The notes beneath the pieces are model-generated. The model saw only the letters and a program-made list of their open reading frames with translations. It was not told the DNA's origin and did no database searches. This document shows positions 36,815 through 46,371 of a DNA stretch of 53,714 nt, in pieces. Position 1 is the stretch's first letter, and each line of letters begins with the position of its first letter. The position numbers were made by a program, and so were the translations under genes. Source of the stretch: an uncultured Bacteroidota bacterium (lineage in GTDB: Bacteria; Bacteroidota; Bacteroidia; Flavobacteriales; Flavobacteriaceae); the NCBI GenBank assembly GCA_902512755.1, contig CABXKB010000010.1:1-53714 (forward strand), given 5' to 3'.

Positions 36815-37438
36815 ATGGCTAAAAGATCAGCACCAGAAGTAAATGCAGGTTCCATGGCAGATATTGCATTCCTTTTATTAATTTTCTTTTTGGTTACTAC
36901 TACAATAGAAACTGATAGTGGTTTAAATCGTAAGTTACCACCTATGGAAGATCAGGTTGATCAACCAATTATTAGAGAGAAAAACATTTTTACTGTTTTG
37001 GTAAGTAAAAATGATCAACTTCTTGTTGAAGAAGAACTTACAGATATTGCAGATTTGAGAACTCTTGCGATTGCTTTTCTAGATAATGGAGGGGGTGTTG
37101 GAGATGAAGCATGTGATTATTGCCAAGGAGAGCGAGACGAATCCTCATCAGATAATCCAGATAAAGCAATTATTTCGTTGAAGAATGACCGCGAGACTTC
37201 ATATAAAGTATACATAGCCGTTCAAAATGAGCTAGTTGCAGCTTACAATGATCTCAGGAATCGAGAATTTGAGCGTCTTTTTCCTAGTTTAGGAATGAAT
37301 TTTGTTACAGCACAAAAGCAATATAATGACCCTAGGACAAATGCAGATACTGTAGAAGAATTAAAACCTAAGATAGCGCAAGTTAAAGCTATGTTCCCTC
37401 AAAAATTATCTGAAGCAGAATCTAATAAATCAAAATAA
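36815..37438 (+). CDS. exbD: ExbD family biopolymer transport protein (first copy)
   Basis: A 207-residue ExbD/TolR with one N-terminal membrane segment. The protonatable Asp16 lies in GSMADIAFLLLIFFLVTTT, equivalent to Asp25 of E. coli ExbD. The periplasmic part carries a CDYCQGERDE loop with a CxxC pair and is longer than in E. coli ExbD. The CxxC could form a disulfide in the periplasm; this is an inference. It starts three bases after the four-TM gene and is followed by a second ExbD after nine bases, so the motor probably has a heterodimeric ExbD pair. Confidence 0.95.
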   Translation: MAKRSAPEVNAGSMADIAFLLLIFFLVTTTIETDSGLNRKLPPMEDQVDQPIIREKNIFTVLVSKNDQLLVEEELTDIADLRTLAIAFLDNGGGVGDEACDYCQGERDESSSDNPDKAIISLKNDRETSYKVYIAVQNELVAAYNDLRNREFERLFPSLGMNFVTAQKQYNDPRTNADTVEELKPKIAQVKAMFPQKLSEAESNKSK

Positions 37439-37447
37439 ACTTAAAAC

Positions 37448-37930
37448 ATGTCAAAATTTAATAAGAAAAAAAGTGGAGACTTACCTGCAATTTCAACTGC
37501 TTCTTTACCTGATATTGTCTTTATGTTACTATTCTTTTTTATGGTTGCAACAGTAATGCGTGATAGTACCTTGATGGTTGATAACAAACTTCCTGCTGCT
37601 GACCAGGTCCAGAAGTTAGATAAAAAAGACCGTGTGATGTATATCTACGCAGGAAAACCTTCCTCCCGTTATGAGGATAAATATGGCTCAAGTGCCAGAA
37701 TTCAGTTAAACGATAAATTTGCATCAGTGAATGAAGTAGGAGCTTTTATTTTAGCTGAGCGCGCATCCAAGCGACAAGAGCTTCAAAATGTTTTGACCAC
37801 AGCTATGAAAGTAGATAGTGAAACAAAAATGGGTTTAATTCAAGATATCAAACAAGAACTTCGCAAAGTAAGCGCACTGAAAATTAATTACACAACTCGC
37901 GTTGGTGATTATACTCAAAACCTAAACTAA
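37448..37930 (+). CDS. exbD: ExbD family biopolymer transport protein (second copy)
   Basis: A 160-residue ExbD/TolR paralogue. The single membrane segment is SLPDIVFMLLFFFMVATVM with the functional Asp22. The periplasmic domain (YIYAGKPSSRYEDKYGS and following) is shorter than in the first copy and has no CxxC. It is the last gene before the intrinsic terminator at 37945-37975, so the transcript exbB-X-exbD-exbD probably ends here. Confidence 0.95.
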   Translation: MSKFNKKKSGDLPAISTASLPDIVFMLLFFFMVATVMRDSTLMVDNKLPAADQVQKLDKKDRVMYIYAGKPSSRYEDKYGSSARIQLNDKFASVNEVGAFILAERASKRQELQNVLTTAMKVDSETKMGLIQDIKQELRKVSALKINYTTRVGDYTQNLN

Positions 37931-37944
37931 TTTTTTTATTTATT

Positions 37945-37975
37945 AAAAGTGCCTTTAAAAGGCACTTTTTTTTTA
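37945..37975 (+). terminator. Intrinsic terminator of the exbB-exbD cluster
   Basis: An 11-bp hairpin (AAAAGTGCCTT 37945-37955 with AAGGCACTTTT 37959-37969) is followed by further Ts. It begins 14 bases after the exbD stop. Confidence 0.85.
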
Positions 37976-37987
37976 CTTTAATATTAA

Positions 37988-38698
37988 ATGTTAAATAATA
38001 TTGAACATAAAAGAATACAGGTTAATTTAAGTCATATTCTAATTGTACTTTTTTATTGTTATAATCTCTTAGGACAAAAATCCAATGACGATAATGATAC
38101 TAAATTTTACAGGGAAGATCAAATTTATTTCGGCACATCTTTTATGCTTTTAGATAGTAATCAAGAAGCTTTTATGCCAAGAGGACTTTCAAGACATTTT
38201 CAACTAGGTTTTGTAAGAGATATTCCATTAATTTCTTCTGGTAAATTAGCAATAGGTCTAGGTTTAGGGTATTCTTTTCAAAATTATAATTCTAATTTAA
38301 TAAGATTTAATATTGATAATGAAAGTTCAATTTTTATTGTAAATAACACCTTAAATCAAAAATCTAAAATATCTTTTAATTTCATTGAATTTCCAATTTC
38401 TTTAAGATGGAGAAATTCCTCTCTTAATAATTATCAATTCTGGAGAGTTTACACAGGAATTAAATTTCAAAGAAATTTTCTTTCAAAATTGAAATATAGT
38501 AGTGGTGATATAAAAAACATTTCCAATGAAGTTAATAATTGGAATAAAGAGTTGTATTTAAGTTTTGGATATAACACGTGGAATTTTTATTTCTCTTATG
38601 GTTTGAATCAAATTATGAAAAACATAAGGGACCAATATTCTGATAAATCATTTAAAGTTAGATCTCTAAAGATTGGTTTAATTTTTTATTTGTTGTAG
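37988..38698 (+). CDS. PorT-like outer-membrane beta-barrel protein
   Basis: A 236-residue probable outer-membrane beta-barrel. An N-terminal hydrophobic segment (HILIVLFYCYNLLG) ending in GQ serves as the signal peptide. The rest has alternating aromatic/hydrophobic residues (GLGLGYSFQNYNS, LYLSFGYNTWNFYFSYGLNQ, RSLKIGLIFYLL) and FNFIEFPISLRWR, a phrase seen in PorT-family barrels. PorT is a T9SS/gliding component, but the family has many paralogues, so a T9SS role is only possible. It starts 12 bases after the upstream terminator, so it may rely on read-through or an unrecognised promoter. It converges with rpoN, with three bases between stops. Confidence 0.75.
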   Translation: MLNNIEHKRIQVNLSHILIVLFYCYNLLGQKSNDDNDTKFYREDQIYFGTSFMLLDSNQEAFMPRGLSRHFQLGFVRDIPLISSGKLAIGLGLGYSFQNYNSNLIRFNIDNESSIFIVNNTLNQKSKISFNFIEFPISLRWRNSSLNNYQFWRVYTGIKFQRNFLSKLKYSSGDIKNISNEVNNWNKELYLSFGYNTWNFYFSYGLNQIMKNIRDQYSDKSFKVRSLKIGLIFYLL

Positions 38699-38701
38699 AT
38701 A

Positions 38702-40144
38702 CTAAAGTTCTTTTCTCATCCTTGCTACAGGAATATCTAATTGTTCTCGATATTTTGCAATTGTCCTTCTTGCTACAATATATCCTCTTTTTTTCATCAT
38801 AGCTGAAAGCGATTGATCTGTTAAAGGTTTTTTCTTGCTTTCTGCTGAAATAAATTGTTCTAGAATCTTTTTTATTTCTATGGATGAAACATCCTCCCCT
38901 TCTTCATTTTTTAATCCTTCTGAAAAAAAGCTTTTTAACAGTTTGACTCCATAAGGAGTTTCTATGTATTTACTATTAGCAACACGTGAGATGGTGGAAA
39001 TATCCATTTCTATTTTATCTGCAATATCTTTTAATATCATTGGGCGTAGTTTTCGTTCGTCACCCGTCAAAAAATATTCTCTTTGATGTTCTAAAATAGC
39101 ATTTATGGTTAGTGTTAAAGTTTGGTAACGTTGCTTGATAGCATCAATAAACCATTTTGCTGAATCAAGCTTTTGCTTAATGAATTGAACTGCTTCTTCT
39201 TGAGGTTTTGATTTAGAATTAGTTTCAGAGTAACCCAAAAGCATTTCTTTATAAGTATTTGAAACACGTAATTGTGGAGCATTCCTATGATTTAAGACAA
39301 CATTTAGTTCACCATTTTCAATAGTTAATATAAAATCTGGAACGATATGAGTATTCTGATTTGATCCAGAAATAGACCCCCCTGGTTTTGGGTTTAACCT
39401 ACTTATCAAATCTAAAGCAATTTTCAATTCTTCTTTATTAACCCCTAGTCGTTCTTGCAGCTTAACATAATGTTTATGACTAAAGTGTTCAAATTCATTT
39501 TTAATAATTATAAGAGCATGTGCTACTTCAGGGCGATCTTTTTTTTTCTTTTCCAATTGTAGTTTAAGACACTCTTGAAGTGATCGAGCACCAACACCAG
39601 GAGGATCAAGAGATTGAACTGCTTTTAATATTTTTTCAATTTGATATGTGTCAACAATAATATTTTGAGTGAATGCTAGATCATCTATTAGTTCTTCATT
39701 ACTTCTTCGCAAATACCCACTTTCATCGATACTGCCAATTATGAATTTTGCAATATCCATTTCATTTTCCCCAAGGATTAAATTACCGATTTGTTGAGAC
39801 AAGTATTGGTGAAAACTTATACCCCCTGATACTGGTACTGTTCTTTCATCTTCTTGATTACTGTAATTATTTGAATAAAGTTTGTATGAGGGAGTTTCGT
39901 CGTCACTTAAATATTGATCAATATTAATTTCATCTGCTTCTATTTTATTTCCTTCATCAAAATCAGTGTCATTATTTTCCTTATTAGCTTGTTCAATACC
40001 ACTTTCTAAAGCAGGATTTTCTCCCATTTCAGCTTCAATCTTTTGCTCAAGATCTAGTGTTGAAAGTTGAATCATCTTCATCAACTGAATCTGTTGAGGA
40101 GATAATTTTTGAGAAAGCTTTATATTAAGCTGTTGCTTTAACAT
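38702..40144 (-). CDS. rpoN: RNA polymerase sigma-54 factor
   Basis: A 480-residue sigma-54. The N-terminal region I is Gln/Leu rich (LSQKLSPQQIQLMKMIQL), followed by the acidic region II (about 50-105) and the core-binding domain (about 110-260; SLDPPGVGARSLQECL). The C-terminal part has the HTH and the RpoN box ARRTIAKYREQL near 460. It directs transcription from -24/-12 promoters with AAA+ activators, none of which is encoded here. It lies 47 bases downstream of asnS on the same strand, a frequent pair in flavobacteria. Confidence 0.97.
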   Translation of the reverse strand: MLKQQLNIKLSQKLSPQQIQLMKMIQLSTLDLEQKIEAEMGENPALESGIEQANKENNDTDFDEGNKIEADEINIDQYLSDDETPSYKLYSNNYSNQEDERTVPVSGGISFHQYLSQQIGNLILGENEMDIAKFIIGSIDESGYLRRSNEELIDDLAFTQNIIVDTYQIEKILKAVQSLDPPGVGARSLQECLKLQLEKKKKDRPEVAHALIIIKNEFEHFSHKHYVKLQERLGVNKEELKIALDLISRLNPKPGGSISGSNQNTHIVPDFILTIENGELNVVLNHRNAPQLRVSNTYKEMLLGYSETNSKSKPQEEAVQFIKQKLDSAKWFIDAIKQRYQTLTLTINAILEHQREYFLTGDERKLRPMILKDIADKIEMDISTISRVANSKYIETPYGVKLLKSFFSEGLKNEEGEDVSSIEIKKILEQFISAESKKKPLTDQSLSAMMKKRGYIVARRTIAKYREQLDIPVARMRKEL

Positions 40145-40191
40145 CTTAGTTTAAATTGTTATTGTAAATATATTCAATTTAGCATTCTTAA

Positions 40192-41625
40192 TTAGAAGGC
40201 AGCATTTTGAGGAGTTCTAGGAAATGGGATTACATCACGAATGTTATTCATCCCTGTAATAAATTGAACCAATCTCTCAAAGCCTAATCCAAAGCCACTG
40301 TGTGGTACACTACCAAACCTTCTTAGGTCGAGATACCACCATAATTCCTCATAATCTATATTCATCTCTTTAATACATTTTTCTATCACCTCTAAGCGCT
40401 CCTCTCTTTGAGAGCCTCCAACTATTTCACCAATTCCAGGAAAGAGAATGTCCATTGCCCTAACTGTTTTACCATCATCATTTCTCCGCATATAGAAGGC
40501 TTTGATATTTGATGGATAATCAAAGATTATTACGGGACAATTAAAGTGTTTTTCAACTAAATAACGCTCATGTTCACTTTGCAAATCAACACCCCATTCA
40601 TTTATAGGAAACTTGAATTTCTTTTTTTTATTTGGCTTAGAATTCCTTAAAATTTCATAAGCTTCGGTGTAACTGATTCGTTTAAAATCATTATCAATAA
40701 CAAAATTTATTTTTTCTAAAAGTCCCATCGGACTTCGCTCAACTTTAGGCTTGCTTTGATCCTCTTTTGCAAGACGTTCGTCAAGATATTTTAGATCTTC
40801 AAAACAATTTTTCATAACATCCTTTAAAACACTTGTTATAAAATTCTCAGCCAAATTCATGTTGTCTGTAAGATCGTAAAATGCCATTTCGGGTTCAATC
40901 ATCCAGAATTCGGCAAGGTGTCTTGTAGTATTAGAATTTTCAGCCCTAAATGTAGGCCCAAAAGTGTAAACCTCACCAAGACCGAGAGCGTATGATTCAG
41001 CTTCTAATTGTCCCGATACAGTTAAGTTTGTTTCCTTACCAAAAAAATCCTTTTTATAATCTATAAGTCCTTTTTCATTAAGAGCTGCGTTTTTAGGGTC
41101 TAGTGTGGTTACGCGAAACATTTCTCCTGCACCTTCTGCGTCACTACCGGTAATGATAGGTGTGTTTACATAAAAGAAACCTTTTTCTTGAAAAAATTTA
41201 TGCACAGCAAATGATAAAGCTGAGCGCACCCTCATAACAGCAGCAAATGTTGTAGTTCGAATTCTTAAATGAGCCTTTTCTCGTAAAAATTCTAAACTAT
41301 GCTTCTTTGCCTGAATGGGGTATTTATCCGAATCAGAATCTCCATAAATTTTAATTTTTTCTACTTTTAATTCAACTTTTTGTCCACTGCCTTGACTTTT
41401 CACCAAAGTACCCTCTAAATATAATGCAGTTCCTGTATTTATTCTTTTTAGAATGGATTCTTCTATATTCTCGAAATCGACTACACACTGAAGATTATTA
41501 ATAGATGAGCCATCATTAAGAGCAATAAATCGATTTGCTCTAAATGTTTTAACCCAGCCCTGAACAGCAATTACTTGTTTGAATTTCGAAGATTTTAAAA
41601 GGGTATTGATTTTTGCTGCTTTCAT
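40192..41625 (-). CDS. asnS: Asparagine--tRNA ligase
   Basis: A 477-residue class II aminoacyl-tRNA synthetase. It has an OB-fold anticodon-binding domain (about 1-120), a motif 2 region (RAENSNTTRHLAEFWMIEPE) and motif 3 (GFGLGFERLVQFITGMNNIR) ending VIPFPRTPQNAAF. It charges tRNA-Asn. Length and motifs are normal. Minus-strand TTTG (41736-41733), 23 bases, TATCTTTG (41709-41702) upstream fit the Bacteroidota promoter consensus, giving a leader of about 70 bases. It is likely co-transcribed with rpoN. Confidence 0.97.
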   Translation of the reverse strand: MKAAKINTLLKSSKFKQVIAVQGWVKTFRANRFIALNDGSSINNLQCVVDFENIEESILKRINTGTALYLEGTLVKSQGSGQKVELKVEKIKIYGDSDSDKYPIQAKKHSLEFLREKAHLRIRTTTFAAVMRVRSALSFAVHKFFQEKGFFYVNTPIITGSDAEGAGEMFRVTTLDPKNAALNEKGLIDYKKDFFGKETNLTVSGQLEAESYALGLGEVYTFGPTFRAENSNTTRHLAEFWMIEPEMAFYDLTDNMNLAENFITSVLKDVMKNCFEDLKYLDERLAKEDQSKPKVERSPMGLLEKINFVIDNDFKRISYTEAYEILRNSKPNKKKKFKFPINEWGVDLQSEHERYLVEKHFNCPVIIFDYPSNIKAFYMRRNDDGKTVRAMDILFPGIGEIVGGSQREERLEVIEKCIKEMNIDYEELWWYLDLRRFGSVPHSGFGLGFERLVQFITGMNNIRDVIPFPRTPQNAAF

Positions 41626-41701
41626 TTACATTTATCTTTTCTAAATATATTACTGGGTATAGAGTAAAATCATGTTTCCTTTGATTTATCTATAGCCACC
41701 A

Positions 41702-41736
41702 CAAAGATAAGTTTATTTAAGAAAATTTTTATCAAA
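41702..41736 (-). promoter_or_regulatory. Bacteroidota-type promoter upstream of asnS
   Basis: On the minus strand TTTG (41736-41733) is followed after 23 bases by TATCTTTG (41709-41702). The spacing is at the upper limit of the consensus. It lies in the 133-base gap between the MMPL permease stop and the asnS start. Confidence 0.5.
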
Positions 41737-41758
41737 CCTAAACTGGAGATTTTTAATC

Positions 41759-44122
41759 TTAAATTTCCAGTTTAGGCTCTTTTAAAACCTTCTCATTGCT
41801 TATAGAATCTTCGAGTGAAATTAGGAGAGAAGGAAGTAAGATTAAATTCGCCAACATTGCCATCAATAATGTTACAGCCACTAAACCTCCTAAAGCTTGA
41901 GTTCCCCCAAAGTTGGAAGATAAAAATACTGAAAAACCAAAAAATAATACTATAGAGGTATAAAACATACTAATTCCTGTTTCTCTTAATGCAGCAAAAA
42001 CAGCCTTATTAATCTTCCAGCCATTAGAGATTAGTTCTTGCCTGTATTTTGCTAAAAAGTGGATGGTATCGTCTACTGAGATACCAAATGCGATGCTAAA
42101 TACGAGAATGGTAGATGGTTTAAGCGGAATTCCAGTAAATCCCATTACACCAGCAGTTATTATAAGAGGTAAAAGATTAGGAATCAATGAGATAATTATC
42201 ATTTTAAAGGATCGGAATAGAAACGCCATGAATAAAGCGATCAAAAGAATAGCAAGGCTCAAAGACAAAATTAAATTTTTGATTAGATATTTCGTTCCCT
42301 TTAGAAATAGAAGTGATTTTCCAGTTATTTGGACACCATAACGCTCTTTAGGAAAAATTTTATCAATATTCTCGATTAAATCATTTTCTATTTCTTCCAT
42401 ACGATAAGTTTTTATGTCCTTCATATAGGTTGTAATTCGACCAAACTGCCCCGTGCTGTCTATATAGCCATTTAAAATTTGACTATTGCCTTCTGATTTG
42501 TTCAAGAAAGGGTAAATAAAACTATTTTCTTGAGATGTCGGTAGAGAATAATAATTTGGATTACCATTATAATATGCTTGTTTAGCATATTTTACAACAT
42601 TCACAATAGATAATGGCGGAGCTAACTCTGGAATTTCATCTATTAATTCATGAAGACGATTCATCCTCCTAAGTGTAGCGGGCTTTACTATTCCATCTTC
42701 TCGTTTACTATCAACCCAAATTTCAAGTGGAACAATTCCATTAAAATTATCATCAAAAAAGAGAATATCTTTAAAAAAACTTGCGTTTTTGGGCATATCC
42801 TCTATTAGGCTACCAGAAATCTTTATCTGATAAATCCCAGTTATTCCAATAATTAAACCTATAAGAGAAACTATATATACGTTAATTCTCTTTTTACGCA
42901 CCTTGTTTTCCATCCAGCTTACAAAAAAGTCAACTGTTTTATTTTTCAAATGTTTTAAATGCTTTTTATTAGGTCGAGCCATGAAACTATAGGTAATCGG
43001 TATAATTAAAAGAGAAAGTAAAAATATCGCAATAATATTTATTGAGGCAACAACTCCAAATTCCTTTAAGATCTTACTATTTGTTAAGATAAATGTAGCA
43101 AATCCAGAGGCAGTAGTTAGATTAGTCATCAATGTAGCATTTCCAATTTTAGCAATTACCCTTTGAAGTGATTTTGCTTGATTTCTATGCTTAGCAATTT
43201 CTTGTTGGTATTTATTGATCAAAAAAATACAATTTGGAACCCCAATTACTATTATTAAAGGAGGAATAAGGGCAGTAAGAACAGTGATTTCATAACCCAA
43301 CCAACCTAAAATTCCAAAAGCCCACATAACTCCAACTGCAACAACAATCAAGGAGATAAATGTTGCTCTAAAAGATCTAAAAAACAAAAAGAACATTAAG
43401 GATGTAACTAGTGTTGCTCCAAGGACAAACAATCCTATTTCATCTACGATATTTTGAGCATTTAAGGTTCTAATATATGGCATGCCAGAAATTCGTAAGT
43501 CAGCTTCTGATTCCTCCTCAAATTCTTTTATGAGAGGTATAAAGGTTTCAAAAATAAAGTCTTTACGAAGAGCCGAATTCACAATACCAGAATCCATATA
43601 AATAATAGATCTTATGGTGCTTGACTTTTTTTCAAAAAGTAAGTTTTCATAAAAAGGCAACTCCAGGAATAACTTCTGCTTAAATTTTTCATTAAATTTA
43701 TTTTTTGGAGGAAGATAGTCAGATACTTTTTTGAGAAAAAAATTACCCTTTCTATTGTTTTTAACTAGTTCTTGAAGATTTTCAGTAGAAAGAACAAAAT
43801 TGATTTCTTCAAAGTTTTCTATTTTTTCATTTAGTAGCTTCCAGGCCTCCCTTTTTTTTTGTGTGAAAAACATGCTATCCTGAACAGCAATTACTATTAC
43901 ATTTCCTTCCTCACCAAAGGTTTTTGTGAAGGATTTATATAGAATATTTTCAGGATGATTGTCTGGAAGAAGATTTGCTTCGGTAAATGTAAATCGTATA
44001 TTTTTCCACTGCATTGACCAGAAGAAAGTAAGAGAAATAATTCCCAATAAAATTAGGATTCTATTCCTTAATATGATTCTCGCGATTAGACCCCAAATAT
44101 TAGATTCTTTAGTTTTTCTCAT
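41759..44122 (-). CDS. MMPL/RND superfamily membrane permease
   Basis: A 787-residue RND-type transporter with two similar halves, each one membrane segment, a large periplasmic loop and a further five segments. The permease signature IAFGISVDDTIHFLAKYRQE near 690 and IGVPNCIFLINKYQQEIAK near 300 mark the conserved fourth segments. Single-gene permeases of this type export lipids or hydrophobic compounds (as in MmpL/HpnN); the cargo here is unknown. There is no adjacent membrane-fusion or TolC-like gene, so it probably works alone. It follows frr by 31 bases on the same strand, forming a pyrH-frr-MMPL series. Confidence 0.9.
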   Translation of the reverse strand: MRKTKESNIWGLIARIILRNRILILLGIISLTFFWSMQWKNIRFTFTEANLLPDNHPENILYKSFTKTFGEEGNVIVIAVQDSMFFTQKKREAWKLLNEKIENFEEINFVLSTENLQELVKNNRKGNFFLKKVSDYLPPKNKFNEKFKQKLFLELPFYENLLFEKKSSTIRSIIYMDSGIVNSALRKDFIFETFIPLIKEFEEESEADLRISGMPYIRTLNAQNIVDEIGLFVLGATLVTSLMFFLFFRSFRATFISLIVVAVGVMWAFGILGWLGYEITVLTALIPPLIIVIGVPNCIFLINKYQQEIAKHRNQAKSLQRVIAKIGNATLMTNLTTASGFATFILTNSKILKEFGVVASINIIAIFLLSLLIIPITYSFMARPNKKHLKHLKNKTVDFFVSWMENKVRKKRINVYIVSLIGLIIGITGIYQIKISGSLIEDMPKNASFFKDILFFDDNFNGIVPLEIWVDSKREDGIVKPATLRRMNRLHELIDEIPELAPPLSIVNVVKYAKQAYYNGNPNYYSLPTSQENSFIYPFLNKSEGNSQILNGYIDSTGQFGRITTYMKDIKTYRMEEIENDLIENIDKIFPKERYGVQITGKSLLFLKGTKYLIKNLILSLSLAILLIALFMAFLFRSFKMIIISLIPNLLPLIITAGVMGFTGIPLKPSTILVFSIAFGISVDDTIHFLAKYRQELISNGWKINKAVFAALRETGISMFYTSIVLFFGFSVFLSSNFGGTQALGGLVAVTLLMAMLANLILLPSLLISLEDSISNEKVLKEPKLEI

Positions 44123-44153
44123 ATGAGCCCCGCTTAACGGAAAAAAAGTTTAT

Positions 44154-44708
44154 TTAAACCGTTAGAATTTCTTTTTCTTTTAAGCTATAGGTTTCATCAG
44201 CCCTTGAAATATATTGATCAGTAATATTTTGGATGTCTATTTCAAAGTTTTTTTGAAGATCTTCAGAAACGTCAATTTTTTTGATTTCGGTATTTGCATC
44301 TTTTCGTGCCGCACGAATGGAGATTTTCGCATTTTCAACTTCAGCCTTTGCAAGTTTTGCTAATTCTCTTCTTCGTTCTTCTGTGAGTACGGGAATATTT
44401 ATAATTATGGACTCTCCATTGTTCATAGGGTTAAAACCTAAATTAGCTACTAGAATTGCTTTTTCAATTTCCAACAACATTGATTTTTCCCAAGGCTGAA
44501 CGGAAAGGGTTCTACCGTCTGGAGAATTTACATTAGCAATTTGAGAAAGTGATGTTGGAATTCCATAATAATCAACTTTAACTCCTGAAAGCATAATAGG
44601 GTTTGCTTTTCCAGCACGTATGTTGAGCATTTCTTTGTTTAAATGTTTTAATGCGAGCTCCATGTTTTCTTTGGCAGTATCTACTATAAATTGCATTTCT
44701 TCTTCCAT
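44154..44708 (-). CDS. frr: Ribosome recycling factor
   Basis: A 184-residue RRF, close to the family's usual 185. The start at 44708 gives MEEEMQFIVDTAKENMELAL; the ATG at 44762 would overlap pyrH and add 18 atypical residues. Family segments present are LNIRAGKANPIMLSGVKVDY, NVNSPDGRTLSVQPWEKSM, NIPVLTEERRRELAKLAK and the C-terminal helix. With EF-G it splits post-termination ribosomes. It begins 10 bases after the pyrH stop, the classic pyrH-frr pair. Confidence 0.97.
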   Translation of the reverse strand: MEEEMQFIVDTAKENMELALKHLNKEMLNIRAGKANPIMLSGVKVDYYGIPTSLSQIANVNSPDGRTLSVQPWEKSMLLEIEKAILVANLGFNPMNNGESIIINIPVLTEERRRELAKLAKAEVENAKISIRAARKDANTEIKKIDVSEDLQKNFEIDIQNITDQYISRADETYSLKEKEILTV

Positions 44709-44718
44709 GGGTAATATC

Positions 44719-45426
44719 TTATAAATCGACTCTTGTTCCAATATTATCTCCTTTGACAACATTGTATAAATTATCGGGAGTGTTCATGTCAAAAACAATA
44801 ATAGGTAAATTATTTTCTTGACTTAATGTAAATGCTGTAGAATCCATGACTTTGATTCCTTTTTTTAAAACTTCATCAAATGAGATTTTATCAAATTTGG
44901 TTGCCTCAATATTTTTTTCAGGATCCTCAGTGTAAATTCCATCTACTCGTGTTCCTTTTAAGATAACATCAGCATCAATTTCAATTGCTCTCAAAACAGC
45001 TGCTGAATCAGTTGTGAAATAGGGATTTCCAGTTCCGGAACCAAAGATAACTACCCTTCCTTTTTCTAGATGTCTTGTAGCTTTTCTTTTGATAAAGGGT
45101 TCTGCAATAGCTTCAATTTTAATGGCTGTTTGAAGTCGTGTAGGTACATTGTTGTTTTCTAAAGCACTCTGAAGCGCTAATCCGTTTATTACAGTTGCTA
45201 GCATTCCCATATAGTCAGCTTGAACACGATCAATGCCTTTACTTGCTCCAGATATACCTCTGAATATATTTCCTCCCCCTATAACAATTGCAATTTCAAT
45301 ATCTTGATCAAAAACCTTTTTGATCTCTTTAGCATAGCTATCTATAATCTCGGGATCAATCCCTTGACTTTGATTACCCATAAGAGATTCACCGCTTAAT
45401 TTTAAAAGAATTCTTTGATATTTCAT
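44719..45426 (-). CDS. pyrH: UMP kinase
   Basis: A 235-residue hexameric-type bacterial UMP kinase of the amino-acid kinase fold. Signatures are [57 protein letters not shown] and [14 protein letters not shown]. It phosphorylates UMP to UDP in pyrimidine nucleotide synthesis. It is the first gene of a pyrH-frr-MMPL series. TATATTTG on the minus strand (45451-45444) matches the -7 element, with transcription starting close to the ATG, but no -33 TTG is seen. Confidence 0.97.
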   Translation of the reverse strand: MKYQRILLKLSGESLMGNQSQGIDPEIIDSYAKEIKKVFDQDIEIAIVIGGGNIFRGISGASKGIDRVQADYMGMLATVINGLALQSALENNNVPTRLQTAIKIEAIAEPFIKRKATRHLEKGRVVIFGSGTGNPYFTTDSAAVLRAIEIDADVILKGTRVDGIYTEDPEKNIEATKFDKISFDEVLKKGIKVMDSTAFTLSQENNLPIIVFDMNTPDNLYNVVKGDNIGTRVDL

Positions 45427-45504
45427 TTATCAATGATGTTGTACAAATATAAAAATTAAAGCAGAATTTATCTGGCATAAATTGCATTCTTTATAATATC
45501 ACTT

Positions 45505-46371
45505 TTATGAAATAGCCTTTAAACTCATGTCAATAATATTTGCATTATAACTCAAAGCTCCCATCGAAATATAATCAACTCCAGTTTCAGCGTATTCAAC
45601 AAGGTTGTCCCTTGTGATTCTGCCAGAGGCTTCGGTCGATTTTTTTCTTGCAATCATAGAGATCGCTTTTTCTAATTCAGTTGGACTATGATTATCAAGA
45701 AGGATTCTGTTTATAAATGAAAAAGTTAATGCCTCTTCAATCTCTTTTTGATTTCTACACTCTACAATTACATCAATTCGTCTCCCTAGATTTTTTACGT
45801 ATTGTGAAGTCTTTTTCATAGCCTGGGTCATACCACCACAAAAGTCTATATGATTATCTTTAATCATTATAGCATCAAATAGACCCATCCTGTGGTTTGT
45901 TCCCCCTCCAATTTGAACAGCCCATTTTTCTGGATAACGAAAATTGGGAGTTGTTTTTCTAGTATCTAAAAGCTTACAGGAAGTGTGTTGAATCATATGA
46001 TTTAAATCAAATGTTAGACTAGCGATACCACTCATCCTTTGCATACTATTAATTACAATTCGCTCAGTTGAAAGAATAGACTGACTAGAACCTTTAACAG
46101 TAAAAGCGATGTCTCCATCTTTAACAGAATCTCCTTCAACTAGAAAAGAGCTAAATTCCAAATTAGAATCATAGCGTTTAAAAATTTGCTTTGCAAGAGT
46201 TATTCCTGCTATACGACCTTTTTCTTTAATTACTAGTTGGGCACTATTTTTTTTTGAAAGATCTATACATGATAAGCTGCTATGGTCTCCAATTCCAATG
46301 TCCTCTGCTAATGCATGATCAATAAAAGAATCAATTTCATTTTTATAATTAGTATAAAAGTTATTAGACAT
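45505..46371 (-). CDS. nadC: Nicotinate-nucleotide pyrophosphorylase (carboxylating)
   Basis: A 288-residue quinolinate phosphoribosyltransferase. Motifs are HALAEDIGIGDHSS, NSMQRMSGIASLT, LLDTRKTTPNFRYPEKWAV, GGGTNHRMGLFDAIMIKDNH and VIVECRNQKEIEEAL. It converts quinolinate and PRPP to nicotinate mononucleotide, the third step of de novo NAD synthesis. It overlaps the end of nadB by eight bases and is the last gene of a nadA-nadB-nadC series, so the full quinolinate branch is encoded here. Confidence 0.97.
   Translation of the reverse strand: MSNNFYTNYKNEIDSFIDHALAEDIGIGDHSSLSCIDLSKKNSAQLVIKEKGRIAGITLAKQIFKRYDSNLEFSSFLVEGDSVKDGDIAFTVKGSSQSILSTERIVINSMQRMSGIASLTFDLNHMIQHTSCKLLDTRKTTPNFRYPEKWAVQIGGGTNHRMGLFDAIMIKDNHIDFCGGMTQAMKKTSQYVKNLGRRIDVIVECRNQKEIEEALTFSFINRILLDNHSPTELEKAISMIARKKSTEASGRITRDNLVEYAETGVDYISMGALSYNANIIDMSLKAIS

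Noticed and set aside
44120-44165. TAACGG/CCGTTA inverted repeat between frr and the MMPL gene as a terminator
   Set aside because: The loop is about 29 bases, half the stem is in frr coding sequence and the genes are close and co-directional.
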